Shown here: positions 25,811-39,262 of the stretch, piece after piece
Layout: each line of letters begins with the position of its first letter
Numbering within the stretch: the first letter of the stretch is position 1
NCBI RefSeq assembly: GCF_001949145.1
Contig: NW_019091374.1
Location: 1,708,670-1,772,669, forward strand
Direction: 5' to 3'
DNA from: Acanthaster planci
Taxonomy: Eukaryota; Echinodermata; Asteroidea; Valvatida; Acanthasteridae
Length of the DNA: 64,000 bases
Program-made: the position numbers and the translations under genes
The notes under the pieces: generated by a model
Told to the model about the DNA's origin: nothing
Databases searched by the model: none
Seen by the model: only the letters and a program-made list of their open reading frames with translations

Positions 25811-27400
25811 CTGAAATGTAAAAAAAAAATGGACGAATTAATTCGAAGTCGGATACATGTCGTTCACAATGCTACATGTAGAAAATTGTGACATTGTAAA
25901 GGCTTCATTACACTTATCGAATTGCCATAACAGAAAAAGTGGTAGCATGGCTTGGAAACTTTAGAGGTGATCAAGCTATTTTACTAGTATTGCCACATAT
26001 ACAGTACAACATTTAAATGTATAAAAGCATCAAGCTCTCTTGAATAGCACTGGTCCTCTCATACAATTGGGCAGAGGACAAGATTATAAGATCACATCCA
26101 CTTACCAAAGTCAACCTTTCTAAAGCCTCACAGATATAGTCCACAGCACATAAAATGTCCATTTACAAGATTTGCCTCCAATTTCGTGTCTTGAACAGAA
26201 AAGGTTTTCAGTGCGAGATAGTTCCACTATTCTCTCTCACTGTGGCAAACAGTGCACTCGTTTACTGCATATTTTATATTACTGGTCCACGCGACACGTC
26301 CATCATCCACTGCCAGCAAAAAAAAATGCAACAACCACGTATGGCAGTACCACAGTAAACCACAACGCTGTGCTTCAATGACCACTTTTTAAGACTTCCG
26401 TAATCTTTCTGGTATTGAATGCAATGAAGTGTTCGGTTTGGTATTGGACCAACATCAGTAGTGTGCGTACATGTACATGTACATCCAGTCTGTGTAAAAC
26501 ATGTTGCAGATTGTGTTTGCAATGACCTAAAGTTTCCAACACTGAAAAATTATTTTCAAACAAGCATGTACAGGCAGGTCCAAAATGACAAAAAGTTTAC
26601 AAAACCGCATCAAAAAAAGAAGGCTTTTTGTCCATTTTTGTTTCTACTGGAGGATCCGGAGATGGTCATTTTTGCAACTGAATGATTTTTTGCCAACAAT
26701 CTCAAGAGTTTCATGGACAAATCACAGGTTTGCAAACTGAATAGTTTTTCTGTGGACAAAACTGGCCTGTCACAAGAATACATGCATATAGAACTTCAAA
26801 CAAGTAAAAGAGGGGTGCTCTGACAATTTCGCAAGGAGCATACTCTTCTCCTGATAGTATTTATCCGGAACTAGGGCGATACCGACGTATAGTACAAACT
26901 ACAAGACGATAACTAACAATACAACAAGAAGTAAACTCTTTATGATTTTATAATTGAACCAAGAGCTAATTGTAGTGACCCCAACCCATCGTTCACACCC
27001 TACAACTGCCATTACATTTGCCAAATTCTCCAAGTAAAGAACAATGCGAATATACAACGAGAATTTATTTTTACAAACTACTGGTAACTAGCCTGCAGAT
27101 ACTGGCACATGTATGCTTGACATGACCCTCTGACTCTGAGGGTACAAGGACCCATCAGAAAGCAAGAACATGTCTAGAAACGTTAGAGGAAGGAATTCCA
27201 CATACAGACTACACTAATTATCCCTAACAATGTTATGGGCCTATAGGCTTAACGCTAACAGCTATTAGAAAGTGATAACATGTCCTCAAAAGAAAACACT
27301 TTGTTGTGTGCACAGACATGACAGAAGTATCAAGTGTTATCCGTAGGCCTAGTATAATGGAACCGAATCTGAATTGTAATAGTCGCCAAAGCCTCCATCA
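25811..27400. other. Upstream flank of FDFT1, nothing recognised
   Basis: No coding exon was found. A noncoding first exon and the promoter of FDFT1 should lie here or further right, but neither could be located from sequence. A short (acatgt)n tract lies at about 26467-26484. Confidence 0.3.
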
Positions 27401-27409
27401 GGAAACATC

Positions 27410-29276
27410 ATGCCAACTTAAGGCTTAGTTTGGGGCACGGAGCTAGCCATGTCTTCGGTAGCTTACTTACAAGCATTGAACAATTTAAAAAGTTCAGCTC
27501 TGAAAGTTGAATGCGATGTTTGCAAGATTCAACAATATTAGATGAGAGATTACTCCAATACTTGATTGCCCGTGGAAAGAAGCTGTTGCTGAAGGCACTG
27601 GTTCCGGCATATAGTTGGTTTAATTTATATTTGTGTCCCCGAGATGGTCGTGTGTTTGTAGTGACAAAAGCCTCTGCAGGTACATCGACAATGCTATTCA
27701 GAATCTTGCTGAGCATGACTAATTGACTGATTTTTTTTGTTGCTCTAGAGTAGGCCATTCATGATTTGAGAGAAGCGATGTTACTGTCCCTGGTGACGCG
27801 CTACGTTGTAGATGAATCTTACAGCCAGTTGCACGAGCTACATAGTCTGAATGATAATTGTGAACATCTGGCAAAAGCCCTTCTTCGTCGGCCTTATGTC
27901 TAAGAAAGACCTTTTTAACTGGCAGCCTTTTTCTCTTAGTTTCAGGTTGATATCAATAATAACAATTTCACGATCAGAAATTCCATCAACTTCGATTTCA
28001 GCAATGCTGCTGAAGTTGTTCATAAACACTAAATCAAGAATATTGTGAGTATTCCCTTGTGACCTAGTAGATTCTCTAACACACTGGGTCAGACCAAATT
28101 CTGTAGATATGTCAAGTAACTTTTCTCCTATCATCTTGCTGTATCCTAGCCCACTGGAAACTGTTCCATCATTCCAGTTTATGTTAGGAATAGTAAAGTC
28201 TCCCATGAAATAAACAGAGTTGGAGTTCAGTTTTGTCTTCAAGGCGGCAACAGGTTTCCTGAGCTCATCTAACTGAGACCCTTTTGGTCATTTGGCGGCC
28301 TATAGTAGGTTCCAATCAGGATCTAGATTTCCTATGTGGACCCTTGATTTCAGTCCAGATAATTTCGCAATCCCCCATAGCATGTTCAAATTCACTGGAG
28401 ACTAAATGTTGATGGATGGCCTGAAAGACAGCTCCACCAGTTTCTACGATAAATTTTGTAATTAGATGGAAAAATCCCACCACTACTTATCAACGAATTA
28501 AGTCATGATTCAGTCCCGCAGATGATATCAGGTTTATACATGTATGTACTTATGAGAGCTGTCAAGTCAGCTGTCTTCCCTCTAATACTCTGACAGTTTA
28601 TGAAGAGACATTTCAAGTTGGCTTTCTTTGAACGTCCAGGTACATGTATAATCCTATCATGCTCATGTAGTTGAGTTCTCCGAGTGGAATTTGGATCACT
28701 ATCAAAGAAAGCTCACAACTCATACAAGTCCAGGGGGAGTCAGAAGTTTGCAAACAGGTGCATGTTAACTTAGATATTCCAGCACAAAGTGCATGAATCC
28801 AACGGTTACAAGTATAACATTGCACAGCTGCATCAGCATTCCGAACAGATTCATCACAGAAACCCCAAGTGTTACAGCTAGTACCATGGATCTGCAGACC
28901 ATTGGAGCATTTTATACTCACAAACAGATATGCCTGAACATTTTGCACGAAACCAGGTGTTACTATCCTCGCAGTAGATTCCTTTTTTCCACTGCAGGAC
29001 AGGTTTACTACGTGTTTGACACAGATCAGATTTCAAATGAGTCGGCCCAGGATTGAGTTCGATATCCCAACAAACAATAATAGCTAGGATGACAGTGTAA
29101 TTGGCACATCTGCGAGGAACTCGTTTGCCAGCACTTGATTTTAGGTGTTGTAATGAGACAGCCAACAGCCTTGCCGGTGCAAGAATGGAATATGTAAGGC
29201 TGCTTCTCTTCACTAATTCAAGTGCAATCCCATGTTGTAATTCGTCAGGGGTAGGAGAATATACAACAAGAGACAA
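27410..29276 (-). mobile_element. Decayed, internally deleted CR1/L2-like non-LTR retrotransposon
   Basis: Read 5' to 3' on the minus strand. First comes an N-terminal region with a 2A-type motif (CWDIELNPGP; the octet at 29043-29066). Then a Cys/His-rich segment follows (CYTCNRWIHALCAGIS ... WTCMSC, about 28.7-28.9 kb), resembling the PHD-like finger of such elements. Next is an AP-endonuclease-like region (LKCLFINCQSIRGK at about 28.6 kb, GDFTIPNINW and ILDLVFMNN at 27.9-28.2 kb). It then jumps directly to the end of the reverse transcriptase ORF (NTRPSRGHKYKLNQ ... NSFFPRAIKYW, 27.4-27.76 kb). The polymerase core is missing and there are several stops and frameshifts, so it is a dead copy. 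Family assignment is from motif order. CR1 versus L2 is not settled. Confidence 0.85.
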
Positions 29277-29308
29277 CCTGTACTCTTTCCACGTTCAATT
29301 TAGGAGGG

Positions 29309-29866
29309 GAAAACCTAGCCCCACTAGTGTGGCACGGACTCTCACTCCCGATCCATCCTTAGCCACACATCCGTATACACAATTTCGTGTCAGCATACTG
29401 AATGTTTTCGGCGCACCCACTTATCATCGTGGGCGCAATTTCTTTTGCACATGGACATGATCCTTGACCTTTCCGCTTTTCTAACCATTTACTGAATGAT
29501 TTCACTCACGTTATTTAGGTATTTTCCAGTCTTTTTGCCTTTATCCATTCAATTAATGGGCTCACTCTCACAGTCGCCATCTTTAAAATAAGGTCGTTGA
29601 ACATTACGTCACTTGACCCTTTATTGTCTCGACGGCTGTTCCATGTCAAGACATCTAAACTGCTGCCAAAGTTTTGGAAGAGTCCATTGGTACATGTAGT
29701 GTCTTATCGCTTAGTCCGTGTATTACATACGTCTTGACATTGAACAGCCGACAATATTCAGTACGCCGACACGAAATTGCGTATACCTCCATGGTATACG
29801 GATGTGTGGCTAAGGATGGATCGGGAGTGAGAGTCTGTGCCACACTAGTGGGGCTAGGGAAAACCA
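29309..29866. repeat. Inverted repeat flanking the retrotransposon 5' end
   Basis: Arms 29309-29411 and 29748-29866 are inverted copies sharing ccccactagtgtggcac, actctcactcccgatccatc and cacacatccgtatac. The right arm carries an extra ~13 bases where gtatac is duplicated. A second inner pair (ctgttccatgtcaagac at about 29637 and gtcttgacattgaacag at about 29731) also pairs. It looks like a foldback DNA element next to, or interrupted by, the LINE. Confidence 0.7.
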
Positions 29867-29879
29867 AGTTGTAGGCCTA

Positions 29880-30860
29880 TGCTTAGAAAACACTTCAGAC
29901 CAGTCGCATAACGTTTGTGCACAGGATGTCAAGCGGCGCTCGTACATGGAACTCTTTCCGCCAAGCCTACACGTACATCACACATGTACAATGTACATAA
30001 ACATGCATGATGCACGTTGCACAGGTCCTTGGTCGACGGTCGCGGGCAGCATTCTTCAGAATAACATGCAAACTTAGCCTAACCCGTGGTGTCGGAAGGC
30101 CCATTTGGGACACTACTAACCTAGTATTAATTGCTGATGAAATACCTACCAAGTCATAAGGACAACATTGCTGCGGTTGCTTTGGTGACAAAATGAGCAA
30201 ACGCTTCAGACTCACGACTCAGAAGTTTGATTTTAAAGAGAAATCCAGACTCCCCGCTTCCACCGGCGCTAGCGCTACGGCGCCTCCATGCATATCTAGC
30301 TACGCACTCTACTTGTACTTCAAGTCGCCTCATTAGAATAAAAATCAGCTGATTTTACGCCTTGTGCTTGTCGCGTGGCGTGGCTATGGCATACACGCCC
30401 TCTTTAGTTTACGTGGGTAAGGTACAGTGGCTCTGAACTGCCATACCAGAATTCGTCGTGCCGTTGTTAGTCCAGAACACACAAAAAAAGACATAACTGA
30501 TGACTTTTTCCCACCTTGTTCACAAATGACACTCATCATGACTCTTAATGGTTAACAGTGGGAATGTTTGTTGGAGCAAATAAGAAGTAATAGCAGTCGC
30601 AACAATGAATAGAAATGTGTTGATTCATAAATCATCTTTTTTTTAAGTTTAAAAAAAATCGAAGTTGACGACCCCTCTGCAACTTTGTTCGAGAGCTAAT
30701 TGTGCCCATATCTAAGGAATTCAACATAAGTTGACCGCAAAAATGCAATGAATACGGTGTATTTAACGGATCAGTTCTTTAACATGTGCTAATTGAAATT
30801 GGGAGAGTTTGTCTCGTAGTAGTCTTTGTTCGTAATTCCTGGCTAGCATGTCTTGTTGGT
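29880..30860. other. Intergenic, nothing recognised
   Basis: No coding exon was seen. A short CpG-rich patch (ccggcgctagcgctacggcg, about 30262) stands out in AT-rich surroundings and could be promoter-associated, but nothing shows which gene it would serve. Confidence 0.3.
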
Positions 30861-30862
30861 TT

Positions 30863-33800
30863 CTACCAGGTCCCAGGTTTCTGTGGTGTTCCTGCCATCA
30901 CAGTTTCCTCTATCTGGCATTCATTAATACCTCGCAGGATCTTGATGAATCCTTTGGGCAAAAAATGGGAAAAATGTTTTATTACAATGGAAATCAGATC
31001 ATTGTGAAATCGGCTCATTTTATCACCTCTGACAGACCCGATAATAAGATGTAATAAAATAACAAGCCGTTAGTATATTTATTAGTTTTAACTTTTTTCG
31101 GAAGTGGTACTTGAATGACAGGATTGCCGTGTTCTGGCGAACTGGCCTCGTTGCACCAAACAATAAAACAAATTTTGCACCAAAATTAAGCAGTTTTCAA
31201 AGTGTAATATTTGTCGCCATATTCTTTTCTTCGTAACGCAAACTGAATTACCTTTGTCACCCCACTCAGTATTCCAAGAGTTGGCACACAGCCAATACTT
31301 CTGATCACCCTCGTCACCCCAGCCAAGTATCTTGAGGGCGCTTCTGCCAATAGCTTTATCTGATGTGTGCCTGTAAACGCCTAATGTTTGTACAGCAAAC
31401 CGAAACAACGGGAAAGGGGATGAAAGAATGAAGAAAAGTGTATTTTTGCTGATACAAAATGATCCTGATAATTTTGTTAACCATTGCATTACTCATATCG
31501 CAGAACGGTAAAATGTTACTCTTTGTATCTAATGGTTGCTAGAGTGCCGCCACGAAGAGGTCAAGAAGGGCTTAAATCCCGGGCAACTGTACGTAAAGGA
31601 AGGAGTTCCCCTTGGATCATTGGTGGTGATGCAGACGAATATGCAAACGTGCTCTATTATATCCAGCAAGAAATGAGACCAGCCCCCACATGTCCAATCG
31701 CTATACACACTATATAGACTGTTGCCACCTAACACATCCCCCTAGATGTCTGAAAAGAATTCCTCAGATTCCAGTGAGACAATAGTCAACACAAGGGGGG
31801 GGGTTCTCTCCGTCTCATATTTTGCTTCATAATGTGTACCTGATCGATAGATGGGGAAATCCTGGTAAACGACTATGTATGTCGTCACAGATCCATTTGT
31901 CATGATTTCTTTTTGAATGCTCTCCTCGGAGTGGTCCACAGAGTAGACGGATCCTATATGCAAAAAAGGTTAAGCCAATGATCCCATTCATTCCAGACCT
32001 CAATAAGTGAAAGGGACCCATTTTGTACTCCTAAGCTTTGTATAGACCTTTGTCTGTGCCACTCGGCTACTCGGGTATCTCTCGTTCTTAATTAATCAAA
32101 ACTGACATGTAGTGCGTATGGACAGGGTATTTAGTGTGAACATAGAGGAAGGACACAGGAGTTGCAACTCTGGCACTTCAAAATGTTCAATGATGGTCGC
32201 CGCCAAGTCAGACGAATAATAGAAAACATTCTAAAAATGCCTGATCACTGCCTGTATCTTAGCCGGACAAGCGGGGCCAGTAATATCCTAGTAATACTGT
32301 ACTTGTAGTTTTTTGTTTGCAATAAAATACAAATTATTGCTGTGACCAGGAAATAGAGAGAGAAACATCCCTGATATTTGACCTACTTTTGCCATCATAC
32401 ATAAACTTTTAAAATGTTGATACATTGTTCCATTACCCATGTAAAGTTTGTATTTTTTTCTCTTCCCTCCAATACATCAGTGTTCAAAGACTTGGTAAAA
32501 ATTTGGCTAAGACTGGCCAACAAAAATGTTGACTTTTACTGGAAAGCTAAGTTCACAAGTAACAAAATGCGCTATTTCATCACAGGGAGTGATCGTGGAA
32601 TCTCATAAAATACTCCTTTGTGCAAATGCCATAATAAAAAATGATTCAAACAAAACACAAAATCTTGTTAACAACCAAGCTATTTAGTCCCAAAATAACT
32701 CCAGAAGAAAGCTCTCAATGGGGTAATATTGTTTTACATACAAAAGAAGACTTTTGCCGTCGTTTCGAAGGTCAGAGTTACGTAACGTACCGTCAAATTC
32801 TGTTTAAGTGACGACGTAATGACTGCATGTATAGATTTAGGGCACTCAGTATAATGCAAGTAACTGCGCAAACATTAAATTTGATGTTGTCATGAGATCA
32901 TATCAAGCACCAACAAATTCACGAATATTCATTCTCCTATACCTCTGTGCACAAAGTTGTAAGGTTGTAGATTACCAGCGACAAATTGCGGGGGCGATAG
33001 GGCAAAAAGGGGTTTCGTGGTTGTGAAACAGATGGTGCGTAGCAAGCGTTCGCTGCGCACTGGCTATGGACATACCAGGCACGCAAGAAAGCGGTAATTG
33101 GCCAGATGTTAAAGCCTGGGCAGTTAAACTCCTTCTGTGTCATTCCTCTATGGTAAAACCCTCTGAAATGCATTAGGTGCTAAGTCACATGATGCATTGT
33201 GCCAAAGTGCTGTGAAAGTCGGGAATAAGTAAGGGGGAAAGGCAGTTAAAATTCTACATCATCTTAATTTCTCGCTAGAAATTTGAACTTTACCATAGTG
33301 TTTGTCCTGATTGTACTCCTTCGGGTAGCCAGCCCGACAGATCTTGTCACAGAACGTCAAGGAAGGTGGGGCTGTGCATGGGCCATAGGTCCCCTTTTCA
33401 TGGTGGTCACATGGCTTATAGGGGTAGGGTCTGCAACCGGCGTTACTGTTAAAGGCCCCGCCGGTCACAAGACCCTGTTTTGACCAGCTGTCCAGGGCAA
33501 TGGAAGGCCTGCCGCCAGCACAACTAAGAGACGAGAAAAATCATGAAGTGCGGTTGGCAATCATTTCCAAGCAAGCACACTGTGCCGCAATTTCGCCTCT
33601 CCATTGGGAGACAGGTGGATTTTCTTTCTGTAGATCATGTTTTGAGCATCATAAGAAGAGAATCTATTCATGAGTCGACCATTAAAATTTGGAGTGAGAT
33701 TAACACTCTATTTGGGGGGTATGAGAGAAAAAATGAAACTTTACAGCAAAATACTGTCTGCTCTCAGTTAATGACTTCCAATATGTAATATGAAAATGTT

Positions 33801-36199
33801 CAGTATTTTGAAAAAAAAATTGATTCACGCTTATCATTAATAGTCTGGTTAGGATCCATTCAACAGTTTTTAGTTGCTAAAACATGATTAGGTAACGAGA
33901 AGAAAGATGGCTTCCTCGTGAACAAGGTCCATCGAGCCAAGTAATATGATCTAGAGTTTTAACCCACCCAAGGTGAATACTTAATTAAACGAACATAATT
34001 TATGGGCTGGGATTTGGCGTGAGTAATACTCGGATGAAATATCAAGCTCTCATTTAGCTGTATACCATCGATTTACGATTACGTGAAGAATTTGAAATCG
34101 GTGGGGAATACCCGTTCTTCTGCATATCTTCACTGCATGACAATGCGTCTTCCGCTGATATGTTGACATGCACGCCTTGAGAAATGCAGAATCTATCGTC
34201 AATCATCCCCACCGCAGCAAAAGCCTGAGTTGAAGAGAAAAACAAAAAGGTACAGGCCTGTACCGCCGCAAACTATATGAGTTAACCTTATAAAACCACC
34301 GTAAATGGTGACTCTAAATGCAAACCAAACGCGAACGTTTCGGAATAATATATTTCGGAATAAATAGACTTAAGTGGCAATGTAGTTCTCATAACAGACC
34401 TGTCCCAATTAATGTCTTGTCTCAGTTAAGCGGTCAGTAGACTTAAGCTCAGGAATTTTGTCCAAGGTGTTAAAGGCTATTAGATAGTAAATACGTGTTT
34501 GTAACTAAACTGAGACTGATCGGTCTATGCAAGGAATAATGGAACCCATGAACTTTGCACCAGTAACAATGGAAATCAGGGGAGTCAGGTTGGCGCAATG
34601 ATACTTTCCTCGCCTTACATTTAACACCGCTGCGTCCTGTGTTGGAATCTCGTTGCAGCCGACATGTGGATTGGGTTTCAAGTCCCTACATCCGGTGGGT
34701 TTTCTCTCTTGCTTGTTCATCTAGGGTTTTCATCCCACCTCGAAAACTGACCGCTACATCCTCATCTACTTGTTATTTCAATTGAAAGTTGTGTATCCTC
34801 GCATGTCACGTTTCCATTGATTGCTCATTGAAAACCATCCCAGAAATGGTGTGGCCACCATGAGGTTAGAAACTAAAGTTGGTATTGTTATTAGATTCAG
34901 AAGCCAAGTAGCAGCAACCAATGAAATTTCAGGAGCTGGGTGGCAGCAGCCAATAAAATTTCAAAAACCGGGTAATCGATGCCTGCCATTTGCATGAACT
35001 TACAATCATGCTCTTTCTTCAGCGTGATATACTTCACCTGATCTGGGAAGCTTTGGGGTATCCGAGAGGTGCATGGTACTTTCACCTGCTGCGGCATCTA
35101 GAAATTGAAGTTTGGGGGACACTTTGGCTCCGGATGAATTATTTTAATACAAAGCCAAAGTGAAAAGAGTGTTTTATACGGTATTGACATTTATCGCTTA
35201 TTGAAAACTCAATTGGAAATGAAGTGTACCAGGTTTGGAGCTGATGCTACAAAATAACATTAAAAAACCACCAGTTGTTTGTCTACACTTGTGAAACAAG
35301 CCTACCCAGTACGAACGGCAGCGCCCTTGGTCCGAGATGCGGCCGATGGATGGACATTGGGGCCAATTCTTGCGAGCGTCAAACTCTTTAGGTATATCAA
35401 CGTCGTGGACAACTGCAGGCAGTGAAGGTTTCTCCTCCGGCGGCGGAAAGTCTACCTCGGCCGGGCCGATGCGGTCCAACACTGACTGGACGGTTTCTCC
35501 GGCGAAGTTTGGGCCGGCCTAATGTTCACGAGTGAGGGGGAAAATCATTTGTGTTGTACATGCAGAGCAAGATTAAACGCTCACTGACTGGGCGTTTCGG
35601 CCACTGCTCTCCGTTAGACGAAGAGTGCACAGGATGTAGGGTACTTTTTGGAGGGAGAATAGTGGTCAGAGTTTGGTGTATCTGCCTCGATGGACTCTAT
35701 CTACCTCTTTCCCACAGTTATGATTTTGCTGCGTCGTGTTGGTTCCCACCCGTGCCTAGCTCGATCTTGAATGAACGTGCACGCAACCCATGGGAACGAG
35801 GATGCTGTGGAATGTGCACTGGACCGTTTGTCAAAGTTCAGGGGATCCGACACTAATGATTACTTCGATCTTTAGAAAATTGGATACTAAAATACCAAAT
35901 TTTTTTGGATTTATTACTTCCAGAAATACTGATGTTTGCCAGGAAAGTGTACCGGTTGCTTATTTAATTGACAATCCCCTTCCCAACGCGATGAGAGTTA
36001 TAATTGCAGTCTATACTGCAATTTATTTCACGTCCTCAAACAGTAGTAGTTGTCATTTTACCTTCCAGGTGGCATTCAAGGCGTTAATCCGGTTGATTAG
36101 ATCAGCAAAGTATTCGGCGAAATCTTGCTGAAGTGACGTCAACGGCAGAGCTGACGTCAGGGTCACGAGACCGAACAGACCAACGAGGAAACACTTCAT
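30863..36199 (-). CDS. Cathepsin B-like protein lacking catalytic Cys and His (copy 1)
   Basis: Papain-family (C1A) homologue, closest to cathepsin B. Seven coding exons on the minus strand: 36062-36199, 35306-35518, 34112-34224, 33294-33523, 31840-31953, 31252-31380, 30863-30951. GT-AG sites and phases agree, giving 341 aa (cathepsin B is ~339). Order: signal peptide ([17 protein letters not shown]), propeptide with W-x-A-G-P-N-F across the first junction, mature domain from about [18 protein letters not shown]. The active-site loop reads DQGRCRSYW, so the catalytic Cys is Tyr (116). The catalytic His position reads [11 protein letters not shown], so it is Ser (283). The oxyanion Gln and the ANSWN Asn (303) remain, as does the occluding-loop CDHH (194-196). 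All exons are open, so this looks like a maintained, noncatalytic secreted or lysosomal protein. Role unknown; TINAG-type proteins are known noncatalytic relatives. Confidence 0.9.
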
Positions 36200-36209
36200 G
36201 CTCTAGGAT

Positions 36210-39050
36210 CAAATGATGTGGTACCTTGTTAAACCTATAGCCTGGGCCAACTTCAATCATGATCGAGGGGCACTTGTGCTTAGACCAAAAAATACCAAAT
36301 AAATCTTGATCACATCTCATGAGACATACTGAGAATTTTCTGTTCCAAGAATGAGAAGGGTTATGTTGATTAATCTGGTCTACTTTCTCACATTCCGGGA
36401 GGAAGATGTCAAATTTAAGCTTCCTTACCTTTCAATCCTGTGCCAGTTCTCGGTGTTTACGAAAGGTACACAGCAAATGTGGCCCTGACAACAACCACAG
36501 AGAGTTGCATTTCAGTCTGTGAACCCACTTTGCTTAAAAGTGCACAGCGGAACCATGGTATTATGATTAACCAAGAAGTTCAAACTCCATACGTTAAAAC
36601 CCAAAAGTAATCACGAGTGCTGTTTGTAAACAATATTCTTTTTTCTTTATCTAGTCTAGTAATGTGGTGCTGTACAGAAGGTGCAATTTCAGAATGCCAA
36701 AGTTCAATACAATGTATAATTCAATTATTATTGGTTTGGATTTGTTTAAATTCAGTTATAAAGAAAGTGTTATGACGTGACAACAAAATTTAAATGTTTT
36801 GTTGGACCGTTATATGTACACACCTCTAATTTCTATTCTGAAAAGCAAATATTGCGAGATGTTTACCAATCATCCGTTGACTTTTTGTTTGTTGGGGAAA
36901 TAATGATGCATCCATTTTTTCTCACAATTTATATTTTTTGGGGGGATAATGTCGTAGTGAGAACGTGAAAATGAACCGTTGACGACCGGTGAACCTCCAA
37001 GGAGCAAAATGTACAATGATCTGAAGTCAACGCTTAAGTGTGTCATAAAAGATTAGAACGTGTTGGCATCCGTCAGGATATCCGCCTGGGGGAGCGAAGC
37101 ACCACGTCATCGGTTGAAAACAGCCATGTTGGTGAGGTGTGTTCATTTTTGTTGGGAGTGATGCGACTGTAACGCTTGCGCCGTTTCATATTCGTTCGTG
37201 AACCAGAGCTTAGAGCCTCCATTTCATAGGAAAATTGCGCCCTCTCTTGGTCAAGCTCGGGGCCCATAATGAAGTTGACCTGTCGGAGTGCGCGACTTCT
37301 CTCTCGTCACTGCAGGTACTAATTTGTTTGCTGGACAGATTGGTCGCTGATAAATGCCCGCATCACTGTGTTTGCTAAACACGGCATTAAAATAGACCGC
37401 TCTCATTTGGCCGTCCAAAGTTTGCAGAAAACATCACCCACAGTTGGTGTCAGATTTAAAACCTCAAAATGTACGTTTGCCTAAATACTTTCGAAGACGG
37501 GACATACCATTTTAAATTCGTAGCAGGCTTTATTATTTGGCAATCTGATAGCTCCTAAAGATTTTCATCTTCACATTTAATTAGTGAATTATTTTGCACT
37601 TTTGTACTGAAAGACAGGCATAGTCAAAATGCCAGCCAATGGTTAGCAAAAAGGACTCCGATGTGAAAAACACCCCTACCTTTTGGGTACTGAATTTTTT
37701 TGGCAATGCAGTTACTCCCTATTTATGAACAAAAACTGATATTACTGAAGTCCTATTTGCACGTGAGGTGTTTCATATGAGTTAATGGCTTAGTTATCAA
37801 GATAACATTGTATCTAGGATAACCTCCCTTGCTTTGCTTTTGCTCCAGTTCTAGTCCGAAGGTTGGACCGTCCATGTCGGTATACAGTTTGAATTTTAAA
37901 TCTACTGAATGCTGAGGAAGTGTTATAAAATTAGTGGTGAATAATACCCACTGAATGAACGTGGCGATATACTTCCTTCACTTCAGTTCACTTCAACTTC
38001 AACAGCCTAGAAACCAAACCGTGGTGGTCGTAACTACGGGGGGGGGGGGGCGCACTGGGACACGTGCCCCCCCCCAACGAATGTCGGTGCCCTCTTCGCA
38101 TGCCCCCAATTTGAGATCTGTGAACAGTCTCCGTTGACTTTGTTTAGCTATGTAACTGCAGCTTATTGTCTTAATTGTGCACACCGCGTGTCCACCAAAC
38201 TTTTAGCTCTAGTTACACGCCACTGGGTTTGTAGACATTCTATTTTGGGGCTCACGACTGTCACAGCCGCCACGGGTGCGTGGGGTGAATAGAGTTTAGT
38301 GAGATTTCATGGTGAAAACTTGGTATCTTCGTTTTGTTTCCTTGTTTTAAACACATTTTTGGCGTACCACAGTTAATAGTCAATTTAGCAATAAGTGTCC
38401 CTATGGCTGATCACTCCTGCATCCTTATGGAAAATTCTGAAACAATTCAACATAATTAAACGTATTCGGCCTATACGTTCATCTGAGTTCAATTCAACCA
38501 TTATCAGAACAGAGCTTACAGTTGAATCCAACCGGTTTTACGCTGATGACACGCGTAATTTTACCCTTGGCTTATAATAATAGCGATGGCAGTAACACTG
38601 AAACGGAACAAGAAGACGAACAAAGGGGGAATGTTATGCTGAAATCAAAGAACTGATCATTCGAAAATCTTTCTTATTCCGTTGTTTTAATTTAACATAC
38701 CTTTATTACTTAGATTTTTACCACTAATGTTTTACTTCTATGAAGCTGTTACATTTATGCGGATGTCACAAATAACGATCAAACAGAAACTTGTTACATT
38801 TCTGGCTGATTCATATAATAATGCAATCCTGGAGCGAAAAATCATACAAGCAAAATATAAAAACATCCGAAAATGTAACCAAAGTACTCCAGTAAAAACA
38901 ACTTGCATACCCTAGTCTAAAAATACGCCAGTCCCCTCATTTAATTGGGCCCTGTTGTCCTTTGGTACAAGGCAAAAATTTATTGAAGATTTGAATGTGA
39001 AATTTGATAATAGGCCTAACTTGAATTACGTCATTATTCTTTGAAAATTG
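36210..39050. other. Spacer between the two cathepsin B-like genes
   Basis: No exon was recognised. It holds a homopolymer-G run at about 38039-38050 with a C run shortly after (about 38067-38075), otherwise AT-rich unique sequence. The promoter of copy 1 should lie at its left end. Confidence 0.35.
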
Positions 39051-39051
39051 A

Positions 39052-39057
39052 TTTATT
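39052..39057 (-). terminator. Candidate polyadenylation signal AATAAA for cathepsin B-like copy 2
   Basis: The minus strand reads aataaa about 205 bases after the stop codon of the downstream exon at 39263-39333. Position and sequence suit a 3' end signal. No other evidence. Confidence 0.4.
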
Positions 39058-39262
39058 CGTGCATTTGTGGTATTGAATGTACACGTTGATAATCATCTTC
39101 ATGATAGAAGTGTAATAGAAACCTCGAATGTCTGTTGTCCAACAAATGCCGTTTCGTGAACTCCCATAAGATTCAATGTTAGCGATATATGTAGTAGCCT
39201 TTACGAAATTAATTAAGTTATAAATTCTAATCAAGGGGCGTGCGTATCACGAAGTAAAGACA

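Noticed and set aside
34897-35097. Minus-strand frame inside a cathepsin B-like copy 1 intron
   Set aside because: Flanking exons join in phase without it and no C1A sequence corresponds to it.
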